Below, piece after piece: positions 18,051-26,929 of a stretch of DNA of 35,996 nucleotides; the first letter of the stretch is position 1; the number at the start of each line of letters is the position of its first letter. Position numbers and translations under genes: made by a program. A model generated the notes under the pieces. The model did no database searches and had not been told where the DNA came from. It saw nothing but the letters and a program-made list of their open reading frames with translations. This DNA comes from an uncultured Flammeovirgaceae bacterium (GTDB lineage Bacteria; Bacteroidota; Bacteroidia; Cytophagales; Cyclobacteriaceae). Location of the stretch: positions 1 through 35,996 of the forward strand of contig CAJXAT010000013.1 of NCBI GenBank assembly GCA_913050055.1, in the 5' to 3' direction.

Positions 18051-21000
18051 ATGAAAAAATATTTTTTTGTTCTTAGTGCCAGCTTAATATGTATTCTCTT
18101 ACTATTCAACTTAAAAAAAAGTTCCCAGACAAATGTTACTTCGAAGCTATTAAATCCTGAGGAACGGTTACAATTAGTAATTAACTGGGAGAAAAAAGAA
18201 AAAAAGGAACGTATACGAATGGGTTACCCTAATAAACATACGGAAATACAAAAACTAATGAAAACGGGTTATGGGCAAGACGGGCCTACATATGAAGGCG
18301 GTTATCAGTTAAAAGAATTCAAAAAATTACAAGCTAGAAATCAGAATGCGCGTCAAAAAACAGTATATTCCTTTGCTGAACGTGGACCTGGAAACATTTC
18401 CGGAAGAACTAGGGCCTTTTTCTTAGATGCAAATGATGCCTCGCAAAACACGTGGTTTGCAGGAGCTGCAACAGGAGGAATTTGGAAAACAAGCAATGGG
18501 GGCAGTTCATGGGAAACCTCCTCCAAAGGTCTCCCAAATCTTGGTACCAACGCATTAGCACAATCTCTGTCTAATCCTGATGTCATCTTCGCGGGCACAG
18601 GAGAACAATATGGCGGAGGTGATATAAATGGTTCAGGATTATTTAAATCAACGAATCATGGCCAAGATTGGTTTCAAATAATCAGTCCTGATGAGATCCC
18701 TGCGGCGCAGCAAATTGGCAGAATAATTGTCAACCCAGAAAATGCAAATGAAGTGGTCGTGAGCGGGACAAGTAGTAGATGGTCTCAAGAATCAGTAAAA
18801 TCTGGGATTTACAAATCACTAGATGGTGGTATTTCATGGTCTGAATCGTTATTATTGACAAATGGCGATGTTGTGGATATGGTTTTGAATGATCCTACAA
18901 ATTGGAATATACAATACGCAGCCATAGCCGGAAGAGGTGTTTATAAATCAATCAATGGTGGACAAATTTGGTCAAATAAAAGCACGGGCTTACCAACAAA
19001 TCCTGGACGAATTGAACTTGGAATATCTCCTGTAAATTCAAAAATCATTTGGGCCTCAGAAGAAAATGGTCTTTTATATGTTTCAAAAGACGGAGCAGAG
19101 AGTTGGTCTTTTGTTGGAGAATTAAATAGTTCACAAAATTTTAATTTTCTGATTCAAGGAAGTTATGATAATTCGGTTCTTGCACATCCTTTTGATGCTG
19201 ACAAAGTATACATTGGAGGTGTCAATATATGGGAATTTACTTTGACAGACTTAGTAAAATCTGTGAAAAATTTAGAATTAAGAAAGAGTAATACCGAAGA
19301 TTTCTTGTCCTTTATCGACTTTGGAGGTGCTCAATTTGACGGTATTATGGACATTGGAGAAGTTGGTTTATCCCGAATAGAAAATATTGAATTACGATTC
19401 GGTCAAGGTACACAGAAAGCCCATCGATTTACTGTGAATGGTGCGGGATCAGGTGTGAATGATTCCAATTACAAATATGAAGATTATGTGGAGGTACCCT
19501 TTCAAGTATGGGATATAAAAAATAATATGCAACTTATGGTGTCTTTCAGGGATCAGCAAGAAGATGGTAAATGGAATTTAATTCCAGCCAATACAACCTC
19601 AGAAAGCAGTCTTCATTCGAGAGAATATCTTTTCATTCATTTAATAGATTACAATGGATCTCCAGACAGCAATATCGCAATAAATGGTGGGCAGACTTTC
19701 GAGCAAATGTATTTTTTATGGCCAGTAGGGACAGAGAATTATACTTTTGATCCTATAGAACTACCTATTGCTAATATCGAGATAGGCTATTTTAATAAAG
19801 AAACAATTGTTCGAGAAACTTTCAACATATCTGATGCTTACAATCAATTTGATGGAAATAATTCTTTAATTAATGGCAAACCTAATGACGGAGAAAATGC
19901 CGTTCATCCCGATCATCATAGCCTTCATGCAATCAATATTAATAAGTCCGATCAAACATTTAACCTTTTAAGCACCAATGATGGCGGTATTTATTTATCA
20001 AAATTATCAAAACAACCCGGACATGAGGATATGAGTTTTGATTTTGTAAGCACTGGATTTAATACAACTCAATTTTATGCTGCTGACAAAATGCCCGGGG
20101 AAGACCGATATATTGGTGGCATGCAAGATCAAGGTACTTATCTCTCCCAAGAAGGAAGTTCTTCCAATGCCAGCTCAGCGTATAGGTATGTTATTGCTGG
20201 CGATGGATTTGAAGTACTGTGGAATAATCGCGATCCTAAGAAAGTTATAGGTTCGATGTATTACAATGGTTTTTATTCGTCGTCTGACGGTGGACAAACA
20301 TGGAATAGCGCTTCAATTGGAATAGGAGAAGATGGCCCTTTTTTATCTAGACTAGCAAATTCTAGATCTTATCCAGATCGTATTTATGCAGTAGGCGCTA
20401 ATGGAGTTTATAAGTCTAATAACTTTGGTGAAAATTGGAACTTAACACCCATCGAATCAGACTATTGGATTTCGAGTGATTATACCGATTTAGAAGTTTC
20501 TGAAGCGAATGCTAAAATCATTTGGGCCGCTAATTATATGAGTGAAAATACGAGAGTTTTTGTCTCTACAGATGGTGGACTAACATTCACTCCAACGGAA
20601 ACTTACTCAAAAATCCCGAATATGGGTCCAGTTGTAGCAATTAATACCCATCCAACCGAAGATAGTACAGCTTTTGCGCAATTTGGTATTGATGGTTTAC
20701 CAAAAGTGCTTAAAACAAAAGATCTTGGAAAAACTTGGGTAGATATAACAGGATTTGACCTTAATAGCGGAACCAGTAATATAGGATTCCCAAATACCGT
20801 TGTGGAGGGATTAATATGCTTTCCAAATGATCCTAGCCATATGTGGGTAGCAACTGAAATTGGAATTGTAGAATCGTTGAATGGGGGAGAGTCGTGGAAT
20901 TTAATCAACTCCAATCTTCCTATGGTAAAAGTATTAGATATGAAAATCCAAGATAATCAAATCATAATTGCTACGTATGGTAGAGGTATTTGGTCCGTAA

Positions 21001-22082
21001 CCATGCCTGAAGTCGAACGAGAAATTGTTTTTGCTCCTAACGTAGAACAAGTAAGTATCAACCCTGAAGGGTTGACGACCATTGCCTTATCCTATTCAAA
21101 TCTTTTTGATTCTACCCAAGTAATAATTGATGATAATGTCATCCATTCTGTGGGGAAACAAGAGCTCGGAGCAGTCAGCCTCACCTTAGATAACTTAAAC
21201 TTAAATGGGATGGAATTCATCAAGACCCTGGCTTACAAAGATGGAAAGAGTTACGAATCTTTAGAATCACAAGCTTTCTTATTCGAGGTTTTCGATGTTC
21301 AAACCAGCTACAGTACTGATTTTTCAGTTGCACTTGACCAACTCGCCTTATATGGATTTAAAATGGGTTACGAAAGTGAGTTTTCAAACATAGCTTTGCA
21401 TACTACTCATCCACACCCATCATCAAGGGAACTCATCTCCATCTTAAAAATACCTGTTCAAATTAATGAAACAGATGCAATCCTTAAATTCGAAGAAATT
21501 GTCATTGTGGAAACGGGTGAAGCAGGGACCAGTTTTGGTGATGAAGAATTTTGGGATTATGTCATTGTGGAAGGTTCCACTGATGGCCTTAATTGGATTC
21601 CTTTTCTTGATGGTTATGATTCCGATGCTTATCCAGAGTGGAATTCAGCTTACAACAGTGGCAGCGATGGCAGCCCTAGCTTATATAAAACAAGGACCAT
21701 TAACATGCTAGAAACGTTCAATCCAAATGACGTTGTATTGATCCGCTTTCGTCTCTTCGCAGATGCGGCTGTCACAGGTTGGGGATGGGCCATTGATGAT
21801 TTAGCCATTCAGGAAGAGCCCCTAGCTGTTTATGAAAATAAAAAAAATAACTTCAGTATTTATCCAAATCCGATCATCTCTTCAGCACAAATTGAATTTA
21901 GATTAAATACAAAAGCATCAGTTAAAGTTTTGGACTTACAAGGTAAACTCGTTCGATCCTACCATTTAGCGAGCGGGACGTCACAAATCTTATTTGAAAG
22001 AGGTGATTTACAGTCTGGTATTTATTTGGTCTCTATTGAAACAAAAGATTTTATTGAAATGGGGAAAATACTCATTCAATAA
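18051..22082 (+). CDS. Secreted Asp-box beta-propeller protein with type IX sorting domain
   Basis: 1343 residues. An N-terminal hydrophobic segment (KKYFFVLSASLICILLLF) acts as a signal peptide. Residues about 120-1000 carry at least ten Asp-box motifs of sialidase/VPS10-type propellers (for example TSNGGSSW, SLDGGISW, SSDGGQTW, STDGGLTF, SLNGGESW), typical of large extracellular proteins annotated as glycosyl hydrolase-like or WD40/YVTN. At about 395-615 an insertion without Asp boxes separates IGGVNIWEF from VHPDHHSLHAI. Residues about 1090-1275 form a beta-sandwich-like domain ending GWGWAIDDLAI, as seen at the end of secreted peptidases. The last ~75 residues (SIYPNPIISS...QGKLV...SGIYLVSIE) are a type A sorting domain for type IX secretion, cleaved by a PorU-type sortase. 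Enzyme activity is not evident, so a binding or adhesion role is equally possible. Confidence 0.85.
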   Translation: MKKYFFVLSASLICILLLFNLKKSSQTNVTSKLLNPEERLQLVINWEKKEKKERIRMGYPNKHTEIQKLMKTGYGQDGPTYEGGYQLKEFKKLQARNQNARQKTVYSFAERGPGNISGRTRAFFLDANDASQNTWFAGAATGGIWKTSNGGSSWETSSKGLPNLGTNALAQSLSNPDVIFAGTGEQYGGGDINGSGLFKSTNHGQDWFQIISPDEIPAAQQIGRIIVNPENANEVVVSGTSSRWSQESVKSGIYKSLDGGISWSESLLLTNGDVVDMVLNDPTNWNIQYAAIAGRGVYKSINGGQIWSNKSTGLPTNPGRIELGISPVNSKIIWASEENGLLYVSKDGAESWSFVGELNSSQNFNFLIQGSYDNSVLAHPFDADKVYIGGVNIWEFTLTDLVKSVKNLELRKSNTEDFLSFIDFGGAQFDGIMDIGEVGLSRIENIELRFGQGTQKAHRFTVNGAGSGVNDSNYKYEDYVEVPFQVWDIKNNMQLMVSFRDQQEDGKWNLIPANTTSESSLHSREYLFIHLIDYNGSPDSNIAINGGQTFEQMYFLWPVGTENYTFDPIELPIANIEIGYFNKETIVRETFNISDAYNQFDGNNSLINGKPNDGENAVHPDHHSLHAININKSDQTFNLLSTNDGGIYLSKLSKQPGHEDMSFDFVSTGFNTTQFYAADKMPGEDRYIGGMQDQGTYLSQEGSSSNASSAYRYVIAGDGFEVLWNNRDPKKVIGSMYYNGFYSSSDGGQTWNSASIGIGEDGPFLSRLANSRSYPDRIYAVGANGVYKSNNFGENWNLTPIESDYWISSDYTDLEVSEANAKIIWAANYMSENTRVFVSTDGGLTFTPTETYSKIPNMGPVVAINTHPTEDSTAFAQFGIDGLPKVLKTKDLGKTWVDITGFDLNSGTSNIGFPNTVVEGLICFPNDPSHMWVATEIGIVESLNGGESWNLINSNLPMVKVLDMKIQDNQIIIATYGRGIWSVTMPEVEREIVFAPNVEQVSINPEGLTTIALSYSNLFDSTQVIIDDNVIHSVGKQELGAVSLTLDNLNLNGMEFIKTLAYKDGKSYESLESQAFLFEVFDVQTSYSTDFSVALDQLALYGFKMGYESEFSNIALHTTHPHPSSRELISILKIPVQINETDAILKFEEIVIVETGEAGTSFGDEEFWDYVIVEGSTDGLNWIPFLDGYDSDAYPEWNSAYNSGSDGSPSLYKTRTINMLETFNPNDVVLIRFRLFADAAVTGWGWAIDDLAIQEEPLAVYENKKNNFSIYPNPIISSAQIEFRLNTKASVKVLDLQGKLVRSYHLASGTSQILFERGDLQSGIYLVSIETKDFIEMGKILIQ

Positions 22083-22098
22083 TAAAGTGGTAGGTACA

Positions 22099-22680
22099 AT
22101 GCTGAATTCATATTTTGATGTAAACAAAACTGAAGCGGGCTGTGATGAAGTGGGAAGAGGATGCTTAGCGGGACCGGTTGTAGCAGCAGCGGTCATATTA
22201 CCCAAACATTTCAAACATGATTTTCTGAATGATTCTAAGAAACTTAGCATTTCTCAGTGTCAATTACTTAAAATAGAAATAAAAAATGTGGCGCTGACTT
22301 ATGGTATTGGTGAGGTTTCTCCTCAAGAAATTGATGATATCAATATTCTTAATGCCTCATTTTTAGCTATGCATAGGGCTATTGACCAGTTAAAAATCAA
22401 ACCCGAACTCCTTCTCATCGATGGCAATAGGTATACCCCTCACTGTTCTATCCCTTATCAATGCATCATAAAAGGTGATTCGAAATTCTTTTCAATAGCC
22501 GCCGCTTCAGTACTTGCTAAAACATATCGAGACCAGCTCATGCGAGACTTAGCAAAAGAATATCCTCTTTACAGTTGGGAAACCAACGTGGGCTATCCTA
22601 CCACCGCCCATCGACAGGGGATTCGCAAAGAAGGTATCACACCCTATCACAGAAAAACATTTCAACTTCTACCTAAATAA
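22099..22680 (+). CDS. rnhB: Ribonuclease HII
   Basis: Cleaves RNA in RNA/DNA hybrids and removes misincorporated ribonucleotides. With ATG 22099 the product is 193 residues, normal for the family. The frame is open further upstream into the preceding gene, but that part is not family-like. Active-site acidic residues are D16 and E17 (GCDEVGRGCLAGPV), D108 (LLIDGN) and D145 (SVLAKTYRDQLM). The C-terminal GYPTTAHRQGI segment is also conserved. It starts 16 bases after the secreted-protein gene and heads a run of plus-strand housekeeping genes. Confidence 0.95.
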   Translation: MLNSYFDVNKTEAGCDEVGRGCLAGPVVAAAVILPKHFKHDFLNDSKKLSISQCQLLKIEIKNVALTYGIGEVSPQEIDDINILNASFLAMHRAIDQLKIKPELLLIDGNRYTPHCSIPYQCIIKGDSKFFSIAAASVLAKTYRDQLMRDLAKEYPLYSWETNVGYPTTAHRQGIRKEGITPYHRKTFQLLPK

Positions 22681-22707
22681 TCACAAGGTCTATTTAATTT
22701 AGCCCTT

Positions 22708-23484
22708 ATGTCAATCATTCATCTTGTTTCTTGGAACGTAAATGGCATTCGTGCTATTATGAAAAAAGATTTTCTCAAAGATCTGAAGGCCTTAAATCCA
22801 GATGTGCTGTGCCTGCAAGAAATTAAGGCACAACCTGAAGATGCTCAAAAAGCATTTTCGGCAATAGAAGGATACCACATTTATACCAACTCATCTAAAG
22901 CAAGAAAGGGATATTCTGGAACTGCCATTTTATCCAAAGAAAAACCGTTAAATATAAAGTTTGATATGGGAGTGGAAGATCATGATCAAGAGGGCCGTGT
23001 AATTACCGCAGAGTTTACCTATTATTTTTTAGTTACCGTTTATACACCCAATTCAGGAGAAGGTTTAAAAAGATTAGATTACAGGACGAGATGGGATGTC
23101 GCATTTAAAGCATACATTTTAAGTTTAGAGCAAACAAAACCTGTAGTTATTTGCGGGGATCTCAATGTAGCCAATAAAGAAATTGACATTGCAAGGCCTA
23201 AACCCAATTACAATGTGTCGAGTGGATATACTCAAAAAGAAATTGACGGTTTAGAAAACTTATTAAGTGCGGGATATTTAGATACCTTTAGGAAGTATTA
23301 TCCCGAGGAGATTAAATATAGCTGGTGGAATTATCGATTTCAGTCAAGAACAAGAAATGTAGGTTGGAGAATAGACTATTTCCTGGCCTCGACAGCCCTT
23401 GAAGGACAACTTGATGATGCCTTAATTTACAATGATGTAATGGGTTCCGATCACTGCCCGGTAGGACTTAAAATCACTATCTGA
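22708..23484 (+). CDS. xth: Exodeoxyribonuclease III / AP endonuclease
   Basis: Repairs abasic sites in DNA by cleaving 5' to the lesion. 258 residues of the ExoIII/APE fold: SWNVNGIRA at the start, metal-binding E38 in CLQEIKA, the central YTPNSGEGLKRLDYR, CGDLNVANKEIDIARPK, WRIDYFLAS, and the catalytic H249 in GSDHCPVGL. All hallmark residues are present and length is normal. It lies between rnhB and gcvT with short gaps. The protein is closer to the eukaryote/Gram-positive ExoA type than to E. coli XthA, judged by the NSGEGLKRL motif. Confidence 0.94.
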   Translation: MSIIHLVSWNVNGIRAIMKKDFLKDLKALNPDVLCLQEIKAQPEDAQKAFSAIEGYHIYTNSSKARKGYSGTAILSKEKPLNIKFDMGVEDHDQEGRVITAEFTYYFLVTVYTPNSGEGLKRLDYRTRWDVAFKAYILSLEQTKPVVICGDLNVANKEIDIARPKPNYNVSSGYTQKEIDGLENLLSAGYLDTFRKYYPEEIKYSWWNYRFQSRTRNVGWRIDYFLASTALEGQLDDALIYNDVMGSDHCPVGLKITI

Positions 23485-23493
23485 CCTATACCT

Positions 23494-24576
23494 ATGGAAA
23501 ACACTCGCATCCCGTTACATCATGTCCACGAAGCACTTGGAGCTAGAATCATTCCCTTTGGTGGGTTCGAAATGCCGGTAAGATACAGCTCGGATAAAGA
23601 AGAACATTTAGCAGTAAGAAAAGGCATAGGTATATTTGATGTCTCTCATATGGGCGAATTTCTTGTTGAAGGGCCTCATGCCCTAGCCCTGATTCAAAAA
23701 GTAACGAGTAACGATGCAGCTAAACTTATAGATGGTCAAGCGCAGTATTCATGTCTACCCAATTATGAGGGAGGCATCGTAGATGATTTGATTGTCTATA
23801 GGTTCAATATAGAAAAATATTTATTGGTCGTCAACGCTTCCAATATTGAAAAGGACTGGCTTTGGATTTCAACTAACAATGACATGGAGGCCTTTTTATC
23901 CAATGTCTCAAACGATTATTGCCTCTTTGCAGTACAGGGACCCAAAGCTGTGGACGTATTGCAATCCATCACAGAAGTTGATTTAGCCGCGATCAAGTTT
24001 TATCATTTCCATGAAGGATCCCTAGCCGGCATAGATGGGATCATCATCTCAGCTACAGGCTATACAGGCGCAGGTGGATTCGAATTGTATGTAAAAAATG
24101 AACATGCAGAATCTTTATGGAATCAAATATTTCAGGCTGGAACTGAATATGATATCAAGCCTATCGGTTTGGGTGCGCGAGATACCTTAAGACTAGAGAT
24201 GGGCTATTGCTTATATGGAAATGATATCGATGATAAGACTTCTCCTCTTGAAGGAGGTCTGGGATGGATTACAAAGTTTTCAAAATCCTTTATCAATTCG
24301 GCAGCACTCGCCTTACAGAAAGAAAAAGGAGTTCAGAAAAAATTAATCGCTTTTGAAATCGATGGCAAAGGCATCCCAAGGCATGATTATCCCATTATGA
24401 ATTTGGAAGGGGCCATCATGGGTAAGGTCACTTCAGGAACCATGAGCCCATCCTTAAATAAAGGTATTGGCATGGGCTATGTCCCTATTGGCGACCATCA
24501 AATAGGGACTAAAATTTTCATCGAAATTCGCCATAAAAAAGTACCCGCTATCATTTGTAAGACTCCATTTTTATAA
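23494..24576 (+). CDS. gcvT: Glycine cleavage system aminomethyltransferase (T protein)
   Basis: Transfers the methylene group from the aminomethyl-lipoyl H protein to tetrahydrofolate, releasing ammonia. 360 residues, full length. Conserved features are LGARIIPFGGFEMPVRYS, FDVSHMGEFLVEGP, the tetrahydrofolate-site region YEGGIVDDLIVYR, TGYTGAGGFELYV, GLGARDTLRLEMGY and the C-terminal VTSGTMSPSLNKGIGMGYV. It starts 9 bases after the exonuclease gene. The H and P protein genes are not in the window. Confidence 0.96.
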   Translation: MENTRIPLHHVHEALGARIIPFGGFEMPVRYSSDKEEHLAVRKGIGIFDVSHMGEFLVEGPHALALIQKVTSNDAAKLIDGQAQYSCLPNYEGGIVDDLIVYRFNIEKYLLVVNASNIEKDWLWISTNNDMEAFLSNVSNDYCLFAVQGPKAVDVLQSITEVDLAAIKFYHFHEGSLAGIDGIIISATGYTGAGGFELYVKNEHAESLWNQIFQAGTEYDIKPIGLGARDTLRLEMGYCLYGNDIDDKTSPLEGGLGWITKFSKSFINSAALALQKEKGVQKKLIAFEIDGKGIPRHDYPIMNLEGAIMGKVTSGTMSPSLNKGIGMGYVPIGDHQIGTKIFIEIRHKKVPAIICKTPFL

Positions 24577-24580
24577 GCTT

Positions 24581-25291
24581 ATGGCCTTATCCATAGAGGT
24601 TTGTCTCACGCCTAAATTAATCAATCAACACCTTCTCGAAGGAAAAATTGCCGTTGTAGTGGATATATTTCGGGCAACTTCCTGTATGGTCACTGCATTG
24701 GTGGAAAATGTTAAGGCCATTTATCCTGTGAGTACCGTGGAGGCATGCTTAAGCCTAGGAACTCAGGGGATGCTCACTGCGGGAGAACGTGGGGGCATCA
24801 AAATAAAAGGGTTTGATCTAGGTAATTCACCTTTGGACTATATAGGTAAAGTCTCTGGAAAAGAGGTGGCCGTATCTACAACCAACGGTACAATGGCTAT
24901 AGAAAAATCAAAAAATGCCGAACAAGTGATCATTGGCTCATTTTTGAATATTACAGCTACGCTGAACTATTTAATCGATCAAAACTTACCTGTGGTTATT
25001 CATTGCGCGGGTTGGAAGGAAACGCCCAATATAGAAGACACCTTGTACGCTGGCGCTCTAACACATCAACTGATGGGTCATGGTTTTCTCGCTGAGAATG
25101 ATGCGGCTAAAATGGCCTTAGATTTTTATCTCCAAAATAAGAATTCCTTATTGAAAATAGCAGTGAAATCTGACCATGCCAAACGACTTAAAAAATTTGG
25201 AATAACTAAAGATCTTAATTTTTGTCTTCAAGTAGATAAGTATCCCCACCTCAATGGCAGATTGATGGGTTCAAAAATTGTTAAAATCTAG
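24581..25291 (+). CDS. comB: 2-phosphosulfolactate phosphatase family protein
   Basis: ComB removes phosphate from 2-phosphosulfolactate. The 236-residue protein has the family pattern: VVVDIFRATSCMVTAL near the start, GMLTAGERGGIKIKGFDLGNSP, STTNGTMAIEK, GSFLNITATL, and the late CAGWKETPNIEDTLYAGAL. In methanogens this leads to coenzyme M. Bacteroidota do not make coenzyme M, so the likely context is sulfonate metabolism or sulfonolipids, which is inference. It starts 4 bases after gcvT and overlaps the convergent DUF2721 gene by 11 bases. Confidence 0.87.
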   Translation: MALSIEVCLTPKLINQHLLEGKIAVVVDIFRATSCMVTALVENVKAIYPVSTVEACLSLGTQGMLTAGERGGIKIKGFDLGNSPLDYIGKVSGKEVAVSTTNGTMAIEKSKNAEQVIIGSFLNITATLNYLIDQNLPVVIHCAGWKETPNIEDTLYAGALTHQLMGHGFLAENDAAKMALDFYLQNKNSLLKIAVKSDHAKRLKKFGITKDLNFCLQVDKYPHLNGRLMGSKIVKI

Positions 25292-25690
25292 TCCGCCTAC
25301 CCAATTCCATTTTGGATAATTCAAGATCCAACGCTTTGGTTGAAATCTGTAGCTCCCGAAGGGAATAAATCAAAGAAGCCAATAATAAGATCAAAGAAAA
25401 ACCGAACAAATAGCTGCCAAAATCAAGCTGACCAGAAAAGATAAAAATCATACTTAATACACAAAAGAAAAAACTCAGCACCCCCAAAATTTGCATATCT
25501 CGAATCAACGTCAACCTTCTTCTTAAATTTTTAATTTGACCCATAATGAGGACTTTATCGTCATGCTCCAAATATTTTTTATGTAATTCTCGTATGATTT
25601 GGGCAATCACCAAAAATCGATTGGTTTGGCCAGCAATAACAAAGAAATCGCTGGGAAAAGTAAAGCCGGTATATTGATAGAAATGACCAT
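25281..25690 (-). pseudogene. DUF2721-family membrane protein gene, frameshifted
   Basis: The downstream frame (25281-25613) encodes about 110 residues with the DUF2721 pattern: a cytoplasmic KNLRRRLTLIRDMQILG helix followed by two membrane helices and an REL helix. The family's N-terminus, IPALLFPAISLLLLA, lies just upstream in a different frame starting at ATG 25690, directly after the stop of the MazG-like gene. The next family residues (TNRFLVIAQ) are in the downstream frame, so one base is missing near 25635-25645 (minus strand GCCAAACCAATCG). No slippery heptamer is visible. This is either a recent inactivating mutation or a sequence error. Function of the family is unknown. Confidence 0.75.
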
Positions 25691-26017
25691 CTATTTCAAT
25701 TTAGGATTGCTCTTATGACGCAGGTGATCTCTGAGATCCTTCTTTTTAAAGTTGTTTTCTAACGCTTCTGTCAAATCAATACCTGTCTGATTAGCCAAGC
25801 ACATCAAAACCCATAAAATATCCGCCATTTCATCGGCCATATCAGAGACTTCATCTGATTTTTTAAAGGACTGATCACCATATTTTCTCGCCATGATACG
25901 TGCCAATTCCCCAACCTCCTCTGACAATATAACCATATTAGTTAATTCACTGAAATAACATACTCCTGTGGTATTGATCCATACATCCACTCTTTCTTGG
26001 GCTTCTTTTATTTCCAT
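25691..26017 (-). CDS. MazG-like nucleotide pyrophosphohydrolase
   Basis: Hydrolyses nucleoside triphosphates to monophosphates and pyrophosphate, usually non-canonical or damaged ones. 108 residues, a single-domain all-alpha MazG-like fold. Metal ligands are visible: EExxE at 33-37 (LSEEVGELAR) and ExxD at 63-66 (DEMADIL). The family is used in house-cleaning of nucleotide pools. It lies between yicC (21 bases upstream) and the DUF2721 gene (starts immediately after its stop) and belongs to their transcription unit. Confidence 0.88.
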   Translation of the reverse strand: MEIKEAQERVDVWINTTGVCYFSELTNMVILSEEVGELARIMARKYGDQSFKKSDEVSDMADEMADILWVLMCLANQTGIDLTEALENNFKKKDLRDHLRHKSNPKLK

Positions 26018-26038
26018 TAGGTCACGGTCATTTAAGGT

Positions 26039-26920
26039 TTATAAAATATTAAGGATTTGCTCTTTAATTTTCTCTAGCTCCTCCTTCATCCCCACCACTG
26101 ATCTTTGAATACCTGCATCATTGGCCTTGGAGCCTATAGTATTAATTTCTCGACCCAATTCTTGACATAGAAATCCCAATTTTTTCCCGCTTACGCCTTT
26201 ATCATCACTGATTACATCAATAAAATAATCTAAATGACTGCCCAGTCGTATTTTTTCTTCTGTGAGGTCTAACTTTTCAATATAATAGATCAATTCTTGT
26301 TCAAATCTGTTTTCATCTATTTTAACCCGCTGCTTGATCTCTTCTAACGATTGATGAATTCGACTTTTTAAATTTTCTATTCTTCCAGGGTCTCGTTCTT
26401 CCACCTTACTCAGTCCGTTTCTAATTTTTTGATGAGACGTGACCAAAGATTCTTGTAAATTTACTCCTTCCCGAAGTCTGAAATGATTACAATCAGCTAT
26501 TCCCTCCAAAAGCACTTCTTTGAAGACTTCAAAAGAAATGTTTCCTTCTGGATGCTCTTCGTGCAATATGACATTGGGCATGTTCATGGCCATCTTGAAT
26601 AAAGCCACTCTTCCTGATGCTCCCAAATCTCCAGACAATTGCTCTAGACGCTTATAATAGGCGTCAAACAATTCCTGATTGATCTGAATCGGTGGTTGCT
26701 CGAAATTTTTAAGCTCAAAATGAACCCCCAAATTGATTTTACCTCGACCCAATTCTTTTTCGAGAAGTACCTTTATTTCCATTTCCCATTTTAAAAATGC
26801 TCGAGGTAATCGAAAGGAGGCATCAAAAAACTTACTATTGAGCGTCTTGATCTCAACTTTTAAAGAATATTTCTCGGTAATATTTTCAGCGGAACCAAAA
26901 CCCGTCATCGATGTAATCAT
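26039..26920 (-). CDS. YicC/YloC-family endoribonuclease
   Basis: 293 residues with the invariant N-terminus ITSMTGFGSA, a central ELKNFEQPPIQIN segment and the C-terminal signature DKGVSGKKLGFLCQELGREINTIGSKANDAGIQ. The family acts as a metal-dependent endoribonuclease in RNA turnover and was long annotated as stress-induced. Start ATG 26920 fits the family N-terminus exactly. It follows the large barrel-protein gene by 9 bases on the same strand. Confidence 0.92.
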   Translation of the reverse strand: MITSMTGFGSAENITEKYSLKVEIKTLNSKFFDASFRLPRAFLKWEMEIKVLLEKELGRGKINLGVHFELKNFEQPPIQINQELFDAYYKRLEQLSGDLGASGRVALFKMAMNMPNVILHEEHPEGNISFEVFKEVLLEGIADCNHFRLREGVNLQESLVTSHQKIRNGLSKVEERDPGRIENLKSRIHQSLEEIKQRVKIDENRFEQELIYYIEKLDLTEEKIRLGSHLDYFIDVISDDKGVSGKKLGFLCQELGREINTIGSKANDAGIQRSVVGMKEELEKIKEQILNIL

Positions 26921-26929
26921 AGTACAATG

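Noticed and set aside
21994-22098. Upstream extension of the rnhB frame
   Set aside because: Lies inside the end of the secreted-protein gene and has no RNase HII similarity; ATG 22099 fits the family length.
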